Assembly (NCBI RefSeq): GCF_030929505.1
Contig: NZ_JAVFVV010000014.1
Location: 1 to 64,000 of the forward strand
Length of the DNA stretch: 64,000 bases
Direction: 5' to 3'
From: Mesorhizobium sp. LHD-90
GTDB taxonomy: Bacteria > Pseudomonadota > Alphaproteobacteria > Rhizobiales > Rhizobiaceae
Shown: piece after piece, positions 48,992 through 59,600 of the stretch
How positions within the stretch are numbered: the stretch's first letter is position 1
Layout: each line of letters starts with the position of its first letter
Translations under genes and position numbers: made by a program
Notes under the pieces: model-generated
Told to the model about the DNA's origin: nothing
Databases searched by the model: none
Seen by the model: only the letters and a program-made list of their open reading frames with translations

Positions 48992-50581
48992 ATGGCTGAG
49001 GACGACCGCAGCGCCGAGATCAATTATCCCGCCTGGACAGACTACCGCAAAAAGAACGGCCTCGATCCGCTCGGAATGCAGAACAGCAGCGTCAGCCTCT
49101 ACCAGACGTTCCTGCCCGGGATCAGCAACGTGACGCTGCGCATGCGCTACTACGGCCTCTATGCTTGGCTGTGTCGAACCTTCGCGAAAAAGGACGGGGA
49201 CACGAATCCCGAATCCTGGAAGCGCTTCATCCGCCGCGCCGAAGCCCTGTATGCGCTGATCGCTTATCGCCACGGCAGCGAAGCGGGCGTGGCCGGCATA
49301 GAATGGGCGCAGAAGGTGCTGGATAGTGCCGACAGCGAGATCGTCGAATTCGCGGCGGCGGCGGAGCCCGGCAGCGAGACCTATTATCTGAAGCAGGCAT
49401 GGGGCGCCTACGGCGCTGCCTACCGCAGCCAGTTGTTCGTCATCGGGATTTTTGACAAATCCGAGACTCACGATCTGCCCATTCCCAGCCTAGAAATCGG
49501 CGACCGTCTCGCCGCGGTGTTCGAGGACAGCATCGGTGAGGCGGCGGCTCATTTCTATGATGTGATCCAGCGCGGCATGGTCACCAAGGCGGAACTGGAT
49601 CGGCTGCACGGCCTTACCCCTTCTGAAATCGGTCTGACGGGCGAGGAGCGCGCGCTTTACCAGGATATCCTGCTCAAGCCCAATGAACCGAGCGATCCGG
49701 ATGCGCAATCGCGACGGCGTAGCGTGCTGCTGATTTTGAAGATCGCGGGGTTGCTGGGCCGCGATCCAAAGCCCGATGAGGTGCGCTGGACTCTGTTTGC
49801 AGGCTGTGACCAGAAAGGCCGCCCGCTTGCGCTTGGCTCCCCCGAACTCGAAGCGCAAAGGCAACTCTGGTGGGTCTACCACGCAAACGATCTTTGCCAC
49901 ATCGCCCTCGAGACTTTGCTGAAATTCATACTCGACACGCTCGGCGAGCACCCTGCCGGCATTACGCTCGCCCGGTTGATCCCGCTCTGTGTCGATCGCA
50001 TCCTCAAGGCTCCTGAACACGCGCCCGTGGGATGGACCGCCTTTCTGAATTCGCGGGAGCCTGCCGCCAACGCCTATGCGGCGGACGATGCCGACTCCGA
50101 ATGGTCACTGTGCGAAGACATTATTAAGCGCGCAGGTCGCAGCGATGAGCGCGTCTGCGCGCCGGAGACCGCGTGGAGTGCAATCAGGCTCCTTGCGATC
50201 CTTCACAAGCGGATACGTGATGAGGATCGCAACATCGCTTCTGTGCTCGGTGGGTTCGATCCCGATGCCTTCCGCTCACTGCTCACCGAAACGCGCTTCC
50301 TAGATCTTCACGCTGACGAGCCCTTCTCAGACATGCTGATGCGGCTCCTCGAAGAACGGGTGGTGCAGCGTCATCTCTGGGTCGCGCTACAAAAGCTCCG
50401 GCAGGGCGATTACACGTTCCTGATCGAAAGGGACGAGGGGAGATTAAGGCTGCGCGAGAAGGACGGGCCGGTGTTCACGAACCCGCGCCTCGGCCCCGCG
50501 ATTACTTTCCTCAAGGATATCCACCTGGTGGGTGGCCAGGGGCTTTCCGACTACGGTGCCGCCGCGGTGAGCGCTTCATGA
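48992..50581 (+). CDS. Unknown 529-aa protein, first gene of a defence-like operon
   Basis: Not firmly recognised. The opening (LDPLGMQNSSVSLYQTFLPG, ISNVTLRMRYYGLYAWLCRT) recalls DUF6361, whose members also begin with an ISxxxTRxxY-like element, but this is a weak memory-based comparison. The protein is helical, soluble and has no Walker, nuclease or transmembrane motif I can see. GAGG lies eight bases before the ATG. Its stop overlaps the start of the phospholipase D-like gene (ATGA), so the two are coupled. A DNA-sensing or scaffold role would fit but is unproven. Confidence 0.75.
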   Translation: MAEDDRSAEINYPAWTDYRKKNGLDPLGMQNSSVSLYQTFLPGISNVTLRMRYYGLYAWLCRTFAKKDGDTNPESWKRFIRRAEALYALIAYRHGSEAGVAGIEWAQKVLDSADSEIVEFAAAAEPGSETYYLKQAWGAYGAAYRSQLFVIGIFDKSETHDLPIPSLEIGDRLAAVFEDSIGEAAAHFYDVIQRGMVTKAELDRLHGLTPSEIGLTGEERALYQDILLKPNEPSDPDAQSRRRSVLLILKIAGLLGRDPKPDEVRWTLFAGCDQKGRPLALGSPELEAQRQLWWVYHANDLCHIALETLLKFILDTLGEHPAGITLARLIPLCVDRILKAPEHAPVGWTAFLNSREPAANAYAADDADSEWSLCEDIIKRAGRSDERVCAPETAWSAIRLLAILHKRIRDEDRNIASVLGGFDPDAFRSLLTETRFLDLHADEPFSDMLMRLLEERVVQRHLWVALQKLRQGDYTFLIERDEGRLRLREKDGPVFTNPRLGPAITFLKDIHLVGGQGLSDYGAAAVSAS

Positions 50582-53037
50582 AACTTTATGAGCGCTTCGC
50601 AGACAAGGAGTTCCACACCAGCATCGCGACCAGCTTCGGGATCGACTTCGATGCGTACGAGAATATCGTGCTCCCGCGCCTGCGCGGTGCCGGCTGCCGC
50701 AACAATATCGTTGTTGCTGACAGCCGTATGCTCACGCATGCGCTCTCCGGCGCGTCCGCGCTGCCGCGCCAGGCGGGCCGGCTTTACACCGTCACCGGCA
50801 CCAGCGCAGCCGGCGTTTTCCACCCCAAGCTCTTCCTGCAGGTCGGCCGCCACCGCGGGCGCCTGATCGTCAGCTCGGCGAACCTGACTTCGCCCGGACT
50901 TGCAGGAAATCTCGAACTCGCCAGCATGATCGCCTGCGACGGCTCTGACTCGGGCGAGCAGCAGCTCATTGCGCAGGCGTGGCTATATCTCTCCCGCTTT
51001 GGCAGCGACGGCCAGCAGGGTCTCTCCGCTCAGATTGACTGGATGCGAGAGCGCGCGCCCTGGCTCAGCAAGGCGACCCCTGCCGCAGGGCCTGTGCGCC
51101 TCGCCGACGGGACGATGGCCGCCCTGCTGACTGCGGGCGATACGTCCGGCATCGGCCAGCGTTTTGCCCAACTAATCGACGAACCCGTCTCGCGCCTGAT
51201 CGTCATCAGCCCCTATTGGGACATAAACCTTGCCGCCCTTTCGTTCTTGGCACAGCGTCTTGGCCCGACTGAAATCGCACTGTTGCTTGACCCCGATACC
51301 TCGGTGTTTCCGAAGGACGCGCTGGGCAGAGTTCCCGGTGTCCGGCTGTATGACCGTGGCGATTTTCGCCAGGGGCGCTTTATCCATGCGAAAGCAATCG
51401 TTGCCCAGACGGCAGGCGCGGATCATATGCTGCTAGGCAGCGCAAATTGCACGCGCGCAGCACTCGGCGTTGATGGCGTTGCCGGATTAAACGAAGAGGC
51501 GTGCCTCTATCGCCGCCTCCCCGCCCGCTCGGTGCCTGTCACGCTCGGCCTCACCGACTTCCTCACGAGCGAACGGCAAATTGACCCAGCCGCGCTGCCA
51601 GACTTGCTCCTCGAAGAAGATCTGCCTCTGGATGAGCTGGCGGCGCAGAATCCGGGAAAATTCGAATGCCGCGTCGACACGCTGATCTGGCATCCCTCCG
51701 CCGCCTATGACCCCGCCGCCTCGACAATCCTTCTCCTCGATCAGCAGGGCAAGCCTATTCCCTGCCGGCTTTCGCCTTTGCAAGTCACCGACGCGTTCCG
51801 CTATCAGATCGGCGATACGGAAGTGCGTCCCGCCTTCGCCCGCGTCCTGATCCGGGGCGGCAGACTGTCGGCCCCTTCCATTGTCACACTGATCGACCGC
51901 CTGCGCACCGCCGTCCGCGAAACCTCCTCCCGCGAGGCCGAGAATGCGCTGCGGCAGCTTGATGACGAGACGGAAGCAAGCCTGCTGCTGCTCGACGTCC
52001 TCAACATTCTCGAACGGATCGAACAGGGCGAGAGCGCATCCAAGGTCCCACTCTCGATCCCGAAGACCGGCAAGAGCAAGGAGGCGACGGCGCCTGAGTA
52101 CAGAAAGCTGACATACGAGGACTTCATCGCCGACCGCCGGCCGCGGACGGGGACGCATCTCACCCATAGCAGCTTGGCCGGCAGTGACGTCTCCATAGTC
52201 CGAAACGTTCTTAACCGCATCGTCGGCCTCGCCGCCGATGATGTTGATGATGATGACGAAAAGGTTCCTGGCGGCGCCTTCGACATGGGCGATGAAACCG
52301 CTGACGCGCAAGCCGCCCTCAATGCCGGCGAAGAGTTCGACACGGAGAAGACGCGCCGCGATGAAGAAAAGCGCGCGAAGACCCGGCGCCGTAAGGCCGC
52401 GGAGGCAATGAAAGCGACCAAGGCGCAGATCGTAATCGCCACGGCCAGCTTTCGCGAACGCATCAGGAAGCGAAAGGAAAACGGCGCACTGGACAATCAC
52501 GATATCTTCCGGCTGCGCGCGCTGTTGATGATCATCTGCACCGCCGGGTGGCCGGGAGCGGCAGGCAAAAGTGGCAAACCACCTCTACAATCGCGGCTAC
52601 AGGTTCTGCCGGCAGAAGGCGATCAGGATAGCTGGCCCGTCGTCCTGGGCCGTGCGCTGTTCGAAATATTTGGCGGGAATCACCCCGCGATCCGGCATCT
52701 ATACTTAAGTGGCGAGCACGATCAGATTCCCGGCGACATCGTCGAGTGCTGGGCCACTTGCTACTGGTGCCTGCAAGCCTGCCTCACGGCGCCGCTCTCC
52801 CCGCGCGAGCGCAAGCGGATCACCCAATATCTGAAGCCTGTCGCTGAACTCGCCTACCGCCTGACGCTCCCGACAAAAGAGGAGCTGCTGGGTGATGATG
52901 TGATGAGCGTCATGGAAGCCATGAGCACCAGCTACGGCGATCGGCTCGGCATAGAGCCGGCGGAGATCGTCAACTCCCACCGGGCTCTGGTCAAAACCCT
53001 TTTCCGGGACGGTGCGCAGGCCTCGGCCGCGCTTTGA
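50578..53037 (+). CDS. Phospholipase D-like nuclease family protein with two HKD motifs
   Basis: An 819-residue protein with two complete HxK...N motifs in the first 300 residues: VFHPKLFLQ with SSANLTSPG (His82, Lys84, Asn102) and FIHAKAIVAQ with LLGSANCTRAA (His270, Lys272, Asn290). PLD-family enzymes of this type often act as nucleases in defence systems. The remaining 500 residues hold a charged, coiled-coil-like region (~560-620, DTEKTRRDEEKRAKTRRRKA) and a helical C-terminus. There is no signal peptide, so it should act in the cytosol. It is coupled to the preceding gene and precedes the nuclease-helicase pair by 266 bases. Confidence 0.88.
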   Translation: MKLYERFADKEFHTSIATSFGIDFDAYENIVLPRLRGAGCRNNIVVADSRMLTHALSGASALPRQAGRLYTVTGTSAAGVFHPKLFLQVGRHRGRLIVSSANLTSPGLAGNLELASMIACDGSDSGEQQLIAQAWLYLSRFGSDGQQGLSAQIDWMRERAPWLSKATPAAGPVRLADGTMAALLTAGDTSGIGQRFAQLIDEPVSRLIVISPYWDINLAALSFLAQRLGPTEIALLLDPDTSVFPKDALGRVPGVRLYDRGDFRQGRFIHAKAIVAQTAGADHMLLGSANCTRAALGVDGVAGLNEEACLYRRLPARSVPVTLGLTDFLTSERQIDPAALPDLLLEEDLPLDELAAQNPGKFECRVDTLIWHPSAAYDPAASTILLLDQQGKPIPCRLSPLQVTDAFRYQIGDTEVRPAFARVLIRGGRLSAPSIVTLIDRLRTAVRETSSREAENALRQLDDETEASLLLLDVLNILERIEQGESASKVPLSIPKTGKSKEATAPEYRKLTYEDFIADRRPRTGTHLTHSSLAGSDVSIVRNVLNRIVGLAADDVDDDDEKVPGGAFDMGDETADAQAALNAGEEFDTEKTRRDEEKRAKTRRRKAAEAMKATKAQIVIATASFRERIRKRKENGALDNHDIFRLRALLMIICTAGWPGAAGKSGKPPLQSRLQVLPAEGDQDSWPVVLGRALFEIFGGNHPAIRHLYLSGEHDQIPGDIVECWATCYWCLQACLTAPLSPRERKRITQYLKPVAELAYRLTLPTKEELLGDDVMSVMEAMSTSYGDRLGIEPAEIVNSHRALVKTLFRDGAQASAAL

Positions 53038-53303
53038 CGCTAGCCCATCCGGAGGCGTGGCGTTGAGGGTACGCTCGAGCATCGATAGCGTCGAACGAAT
53101 GCGGGATCAGGCCACTCTCTTGACGGTTCTGAAGCGTCCATCAGTCAGTGTGACACCGTCCAGTCCTTTTCAAAAACCATCAGGTTTATGGACGCCCCCG
53201 CTAGAAATTTCGCTTTGATTACGGCTTCCGCTTAGCGTGTTTGGAGAGGTTTCAACGCTATGTGCTCTAATTGCGTTCGAGGTGGGTACTGATACCATTG
53301 GTG
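53038..53303. other. Gap between the PLD and AddB-like genes
   Basis: No gene seen. It may carry a second promoter for the nuclease-helicase pair; no terminator hairpin is evident. Confidence 0.5.
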
Positions 53304-56300
53304 ATGACCGCGATTGCCGTGACCTCATCTGTGAACCATGACCGAATCCGCTGGGCTCGCGCTTGGCTGGAAGGCAAGGCACTTGCCGAGGAGGTTTTGA
53401 TCGTCGGGGCAAGCCTCGACGCGGCCAACGAACTGCCGCGCAGCGTGACGGAGGAGAGGGGCGCTGCTTTCGGCTGGCATCGGCTGACCTTGCCCCAGCT
53501 CGCCGCCGCGCTCGCCGCGCCCTTGCTCGCGGAACGGAAGCTGGTCCCGCTTAGCCGACTGGGTTCCCAGGCGATCATCGCCCGGGTCGTGCACGGCCTG
53601 AAGACCCAGCAGCGGCTCGGCCGCTACCAACCAGTCGCCGACACCCCGGGTTTTCCGCGCGCGATTGCCGCCGTTATAGAGGAGCTGCGGTTAGAAGGCT
53701 TGCCGGCCGACGCAGTAAGCAAGGTCGCGCCCGATCTTGTGCTGCTGATCGAAGCCTATGATGCTGAGTTGGCGCATGCTGGCCTTACCGACTGGCCGGG
53801 TGTGCTGGGTTTCGCGACGGAGGCGGCGAGCAGCCGCGGCGGCGTTCAGCGTCTAGTTGGCCTTCCCATGCTGTTGCTGGACGTGCCGATCACGAACGAG
53901 GCCGAACTCGCCTTCGTGGGCGCACTCGGCGTGGCAGCCCCGGACACCTTAGCGACGGTACCCGCGGCCGACCAGCCGACGCTCGCCCGGATCCGCGGCG
54001 CACTGCATTGGGAAATCAAGAATCTCGATGAGTCGCCCAAAACGGAGGATGGCATTGGCGTGGCCAAAACAGGCACGCTCGCTAGGCTTCAGCGCCAGCT
54101 CTTCAATGACGATACGACGGTTCCACATGCGCCTCCGGACAACGAAGTCCAGGTGTTCTCTGCACCGGGCGAAGGTCGCGAGTGCGTGGAGATCGCCCGG
54201 CGCGTGCTCGCGCTCGCTCGAAACGGCATCCCGTTCGATCGTATTGCGGTGCTGCTGCGTTCACCCCAGGCATACCGCGCCTACCTCGAAGAGGCATTCG
54301 CAAGAGCCGGCATTCCAGCTCACTTCGCACGCGGCGCGGTGCGGCCCGATCCGGCCGGTCGGGCCTTCTACGCGTTGCTCAAATGCGCCGCCGAAGGCCT
54401 ATCGGCGCGGCGTTTCGCCGAGTACCTGTCCCTTGGTCAGGTACCGGACGCCACCCCCGGCGGCGCGCCGCCGGAAGCCATAGCGCGGGGCGACCGCTGG
54501 GTCGCCCCAGATCCAGAGCTTGTCCCGCATTTTTCGACCGAGGTGGTCGATGAACCATCAGAGCCGCCCGAGACGGATATCCTGATCTCGGACAGCGACG
54601 AGCCCCCTGCCCGAGACGGGCAGCTCCGGGCGCCACGCCGCTGGGAGCGCCTTCTCGTCGAGGCGGCTGTGATCGGCGGGCGCGAGCGCTGGCGGCGTCG
54701 CGTCGACGGGCTCGCCAACGAGCTCCAACTGAGGCTCGCAGAGTTGGCCGACGAGGACGAGACGCAGGCGGCGACTTTAGCGCGAACGCTCAAGGACCTC
54801 TCAGCGTTCGCCGGCTACGCTCTTCCTCTCATCGATGACCTCGACAGTCTGCCCGCCACTGCCGATTGGGGCGAGTGGCTCGACCGGCTCGGCGGGCTCG
54901 CGACGCGGGCGCTGAGGCAACCCGACCGGGTTCTCGCAGTGCTGGTCGAGCTGGCCCCAATGGCTCCCGTCGGACCGGTAACGCTGACCGAGATTTTGAT
55001 GGTCCTTGAAGGGCTCCTTCTAGAGGCCGCCGTGCCGCCGCCGCCGCAACGCTATGGCAAGATCTTCGTCGGGCCGATCGACGCGGCGCGGGGCCTCAGC
55101 TTCGACGCGGTGTTGGTGCCTGGCCTCGCGGAAAAGATGTTCCCGCGCAAGATCGCAGAGGAGCCGATCCTGCTCGATGCTATGCGCAAGCAGATGAGCG
55201 GCGGTCTTGCCACGAACTCCAGCCGGCTCGAAGGGGAGCGTCTCGCCCTAGCCCTTGCGGCTGGCGCGGCCGAACGGCGGATTTGCTTCTCCTATCCACG
55301 TATCGACCTCGACCAGGCCCGACCACGCGTGCCGTCCTTCTACGCTCTTGAGACCATCAGGGCCGCCGAGGGCCGACTTCCCGACTTTTCCGAGCTTGCG
55401 CGACGGGCGGAAACGGCAACCACTGCCCGACTCGGTTGGCCTGCGCCGCCTGATCCCAGCGAGGCCATTGACGAGGCCGAGCACGATCTCGCCATTCTTG
55501 ACCGGCTTGCCGCTCTTCCGGAAGAGAGCGCCGGCGCAGCCCGCTATCTGGTCACCGCCAATCCCTGGCTCCCCCGGGCGCTTCGGGCCCGCTACCAGCG
55601 CTGGAGCAGAGCATGGACATCGGCGGATGGGTTGACGAGTCGATCGGACGCGGTCCGGGCGGTTATGGCGAGGCACACGCTCGAGGTCCGGAGCTATTCG
55701 CCAACCGCTCTCCAGAATTACGCCCGCTGTCCCTACAGGTTCTTCCTCAAGGCAATCCACGGCCTCGCTCCACGCGAGATGCCAGAGGCGATTGACGAGC
55801 TTGATCCATTGCAGCGCGGATCGCTGATCCACGACGTCCAATTTGAACTTTTCGCCGATCTTCAGGGGGAAAACCTGCTCCCAGTGCGGCCGGGCAATCT
55901 AGACAGGGCGCAGCAGAAGCTCGACGCCGTGATGGCCGAGGTAGCTGCCCGTTACCGGAATGACCTTGCTCCTGCGATCGATCGTGTCTGGGAGGACGGG
56001 ATCGCTGCGATCCGAGCCGATCTCCGGGAATGGCTGCGGCGGGCAAGCGAGGACAACTCGGGTTACGTGCCTTGGCATTTCGAGCTGTCGTTCGGCTTGG
56101 AGCACCGCCCCGAACGGCATCAGGCCGATCCTCAGTCGGTGCCCGGCGCCGTCAACCTCGACTGCGGCATTCAACTCCGCGGGTCGATCGACCTCGTTGA
56201 GCGCCATCCGGCCGGGCAGGTGCGGGTCACTGACCACAAGACCGGCAAGGCAGACGGCAAGCAAGGTCAGCTGATCGATGGCGGAAAGTCACTGCAGCCG

Positions 56301-56621
56301 CTACTCTATGCCCTTGCAACAGAGAAACTTTTCTCCAGCGTAGCCAACGTGACCTCCGGGCGGCTCTATTTCTGCACGTCGACAGGGGGCTTCGCCGAGC
56401 ATGTAGTGTCACTCAGCGACAGGGCTCGCGACGCGGCCTGTCAAGTTGCCGAAGCAGTAGGCGAGGCGGTCTCCCAACCGTTCCTGCCGGCCGCGCCAGA
56501 CAAGGGGGAATGCGATCTTTGCGATTATCGGGTCGTGTGCGGTCCGCACGAGGAGCGTCGCACGGCGCGGAAGCCGCAGGGAAACCTCGAGCCACTTCTG
56601 GCGGTGCGAGCGCTCCCATGA
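53304..56621 (+). CDS. AddB-like PD-(D/E)XK nuclease with Fe-S cluster
   Basis: A 1105-residue protein. The large N-terminal part is a helicase-like scaffold without a usable Walker A, as in AddB. The C-terminal nuclease has the opening Cys in NYARCPYRFFLKAIHGL, then GSLIHDVQFELF, RGSIDLVERH, VRVTDHKTGKADGK, QPLLYALATE and the closing CDLCDYRVVC. The four cysteines fit the iron-sulfur staple of AddB nucleases. The ATG at 53304 is chosen; a TTG at 53271 has no better site. Its stop overlaps the next start (ATGA). In AddAB the partner is a helicase-nuclease, as found here. Confidence 0.87.
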   Translation: MTAIAVTSSVNHDRIRWARAWLEGKALAEEVLIVGASLDAANELPRSVTEERGAAFGWHRLTLPQLAAALAAPLLAERKLVPLSRLGSQAIIARVVHGLKTQQRLGRYQPVADTPGFPRAIAAVIEELRLEGLPADAVSKVAPDLVLLIEAYDAELAHAGLTDWPGVLGFATEAASSRGGVQRLVGLPMLLLDVPITNEAELAFVGALGVAAPDTLATVPAADQPTLARIRGALHWEIKNLDESPKTEDGIGVAKTGTLARLQRQLFNDDTTVPHAPPDNEVQVFSAPGEGRECVEIARRVLALARNGIPFDRIAVLLRSPQAYRAYLEEAFARAGIPAHFARGAVRPDPAGRAFYALLKCAAEGLSARRFAEYLSLGQVPDATPGGAPPEAIARGDRWVAPDPELVPHFSTEVVDEPSEPPETDILISDSDEPPARDGQLRAPRRWERLLVEAAVIGGRERWRRRVDGLANELQLRLAELADEDETQAATLARTLKDLSAFAGYALPLIDDLDSLPATADWGEWLDRLGGLATRALRQPDRVLAVLVELAPMAPVGPVTLTEILMVLEGLLLEAAVPPPPQRYGKIFVGPIDAARGLSFDAVLVPGLAEKMFPRKIAEEPILLDAMRKQMSGGLATNSSRLEGERLALALAAGAAERRICFSYPRIDLDQARPRVPSFYALETIRAAEGRLPDFSELARRAETATTARLGWPAPPDPSEAIDEAEHDLAILDRLAALPEESAGAARYLVTANPWLPRALRARYQRWSRAWTSADGLTSRSDAVRAVMARHTLEVRSYSPTALQNYARCPYRFFLKAIHGLAPREMPEAIDELDPLQRGSLIHDVQFELFADLQGENLLPVRPGNLDRAQQKLDAVMAEVAARYRNDLAPAIDRVWEDGIAAIRADLREWLRRASEDNSGYVPWHFELSFGLEHRPERHQADPQSVPGAVNLDCGIQLRGSIDLVERHPAGQVRVTDHKTGKADGKQGQLIDGGKSLQPLLYALATEKLFSSVANVTSGRLYFCTSTGGFAEHVVSLSDRARDAACQVAEAVGEAVSQPFLPAAPDKGECDLCDYRVVCGPHEERRTARKPQGNLEPLLAVRALP

Positions 56622-59600
56622 CGGATTTCGCCGACACCGAGGCACGCGGCCGGATACTCACCGAGTTCGGCACGACCTTGTTCGTCGAGGCGGCGGCGGG
56701 TACCGGCAAGACCACCGCGCTCGTCGGCCGGATCGTCGGGTTGGTTCGCATTGGCGCCGGCACGCTCGATCGGATCATCGCGGTCACGTTCACCGAGAAG
56801 GCGGCCGGCGAGATGAAGCTGCGCCTCCGCAACGAGATCGAGAAGGCGAGACCTGAGGCGGCACCCGAGGGGCGCAATCGGCTGGACCGCGCGCTCAAAG
56901 AGCTGGAGCTCGCCCGCATCGGCACGATTCACGCTTTCTGCGGCGACCTTCTCCATGAGCGACCAGTCGAGGCAGGGATTGACCCGCTCTTTGAAGTCGC
57001 CTCTGAAGAGGAGGCCGACGCGCTCGCCGACGAAGCTTTCGAGGGTTGGTTTCAGCAGGTCCTCGCCGACCCGCCCGAGGGCGTCCAGCGAATCCTTAGG
57101 CGCCGGTCGGGCAGGCAATCTCCACGCGAGCAGCTCCGCAGCGCCATGCAGGACCTCCGCAAGCATCGCGATTTTCCGGAGCGATGGCGGCGGGATCCGT
57201 TCGACCGGAACGGAGCGATCGACGCGCTGATCGACCAACTGAACCAGCTCGGGGCACTGACAGCCGCGAGTTCGTGGGCAGACGACTATCTCACTCGCAA
57301 TCTCGCCGAGATCGCCCGTTTCGTCGATGAGACGACCCGAATCGAAGCGATCCGTGGTCGCGACTACGACCTGCTCGAGGCGGAACTCCGCAGGCTGCCA
57401 AAGCTCCGAAGCTGGGGCTGGAAAGGTGCCCAGCGGACGACCTTTGGCCCGCTGTCGCGTGACGATGTCTTGGCCCGCCGCGACCAGACCAAGGCCGATC
57501 TTGACGCCTTCATCGCGACAAGCGATGCGGATCTCGCGCCGCTGCTTCACGAAACTCTGCAGGCGCCGATTGTCGACTACGAGGTCCTCAAGGCCAAGGC
57601 GGGGCGGCTCGATTTTCTGGACCTCCTCATCAAGGCCCGCGACCTCATTCGCGATGTTGCCGACGTGCGTCGTGAGCTGCAGGAGCGCTTCACCCACTTC
57701 TTCGTCGACGAGTTCCAGGACACTGATCCACTCCAGGCCGAGATTCTCCTCCTGCTCGCCGCCGACGAGCCAAGCGAGACGAACTGGCGCACTGTCCACC
57801 CCATTCCCGGCAAGCTCTTTCTTGTCGGCGATCCGAAGCAGTCGATCTACCGTTTCCGACGCGCCGACGTCGCGCTCTATGAGGATGTAAAGCAGCGCCT
57901 CCTTGGCGTCGGCGCGGAACTCCTCCACCTCACCACAAGCTTTCGGGCGCCGCGCTCGATCCAGTCCTTCGTCAATGGCGCTTTTGCCCCGGCAATGGAG
58001 GCCGGTCCGGACGTCAGCCAAGCAGGCTATGTTCCACTCCAGCCTTCGCGCCCGGAGATCCCTGGCCGACCGACGATTGTCGCGCTGCCGGTTCCGAGAC
58101 CCTATGGCGACTACGGCAAGATCGTCGGCTGGCGGATCACCGAGTCATTTCCGGAGGCAGTCGGTGCCTTCATCGACTGGTTGGTGAGCGACAGCGGCTG
58201 GACGGTCGAAGAGGACGGTAAGGCCGCCGCGATCCGGCCGCGTCACATCGCCATTCTGTTCCGTCGGCTCCGCAATTTCGGGACGGATGTCACACGGGCT
58301 TATGTTCGAGCGCTGGAAGCACGGCGCATCCAGCACGTTCTCGTGGGTGGACGCTCCTTCCATGATCGCGAGGAGGTCATCGCTCTCCGCAATGCCCTCA
58401 CCGCGATCGAATGGCCCGATGATGAGCTAAGCGTCTTTGCCACGCTGCGCGGGCCGTTCTTCGCGCTTGGTGACGAAGCGCTCCTTGCCTTCCGGCAATA
58501 TGTCGAAGGCGATGGCTCTTTGAAAACCCGCCGCCTTCATTCGATGTACGCAGTGGACCGGACCGCGCTGGACCCTGCCGTGGCCGAGGTCGCCGACGCG
58601 CTCGCCCTCCTGCGGCGGCTTCACGTCGGGCGCAACCACCGTCCGACCGCCGAGACCATTACCATGCTGCTCGAAGCGGTTCGGGCACATGCCGGCATCG
58701 CTCTCTGGCCGACCGGCGAACAGGCGCTCGCCAATTGTCAGCGGTTGATCGACATGGCGCGACATTTCGAAGGGCGCGCATCCTCGTTCCGCGCCTTTGT
58801 CGAGAAGATCGACGCGGACGCCGAACGCGGCGAGGCCGACGAGGCTCCCATCGTCGAGGAGGGTACCGAGGGTGTTCGGGTAATGACCGTGCACAAGGCA
58901 AAGGGCCTGGAGTTCCCGGTAGTCATCCTCGCCGACCCGACTTGCAAGGGAGCCCGCGACACTCCGAGCCGGCACGTCGACCCAATTCGTCGCCTCTGGC
59001 TGGAGCCGCTCTGCGGCTCATCGCCAACGGAGCTGCTGGAAGCGGCCGACACCGAGCTGAAGCAGGATCAGGCCGAAGCCGTCCGGGTGGCCTATGTCGC
59101 GGCGACACGCGCGCGTGACCTCCTCGTCGTGCCGGTCTGCGGCGACCAGCTGATCGAAGGCTGGCTCGGGGTGCTCGATCCGATGCTGTACCCGGGGGAT
59201 GAAGCGCGCCGGCAATCCGAGCCCGCGCAGGGCTGCCCGGTCTTCGGCGAGGACAGCGTGGTCGAACGCGGGTCCCAGGGAGTTCCTCCGGCTTTGGGCT
59301 CGGTCAGGCCTGGCCTGCACCGGCCGGCGGCCGACGGTCCGGGCGTCGTTTGGTGGGATCCCGCAGTGCTGTCGCTCGAGATCGAGGAGCAAGCGCCGCT
59401 TCGTCATCAGCGAATACTGGAGGCAGATCCAAATGGGACCGCTGCGGCAGCGAGTGAGGAGAACTACGCTGCCTGGAAGTTGGCACGCGACGCTCTGCTC
59501 GTCCAAGCCTCTCACCCGTCAAGGTCGGTTCGGACCGTCACGTCTCTGGCCCGAGCAGCAGCGGTTTCGACGACAGAAATCAATGTGGCCGACGCAGGAG

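Noticed and set aside
53271-53303. TTG start 11 codons upstream for the AddB-like gene
   Set aside because: No ribosome binding site; the ATG at 53304 is the simpler choice, although this remains uncertain.
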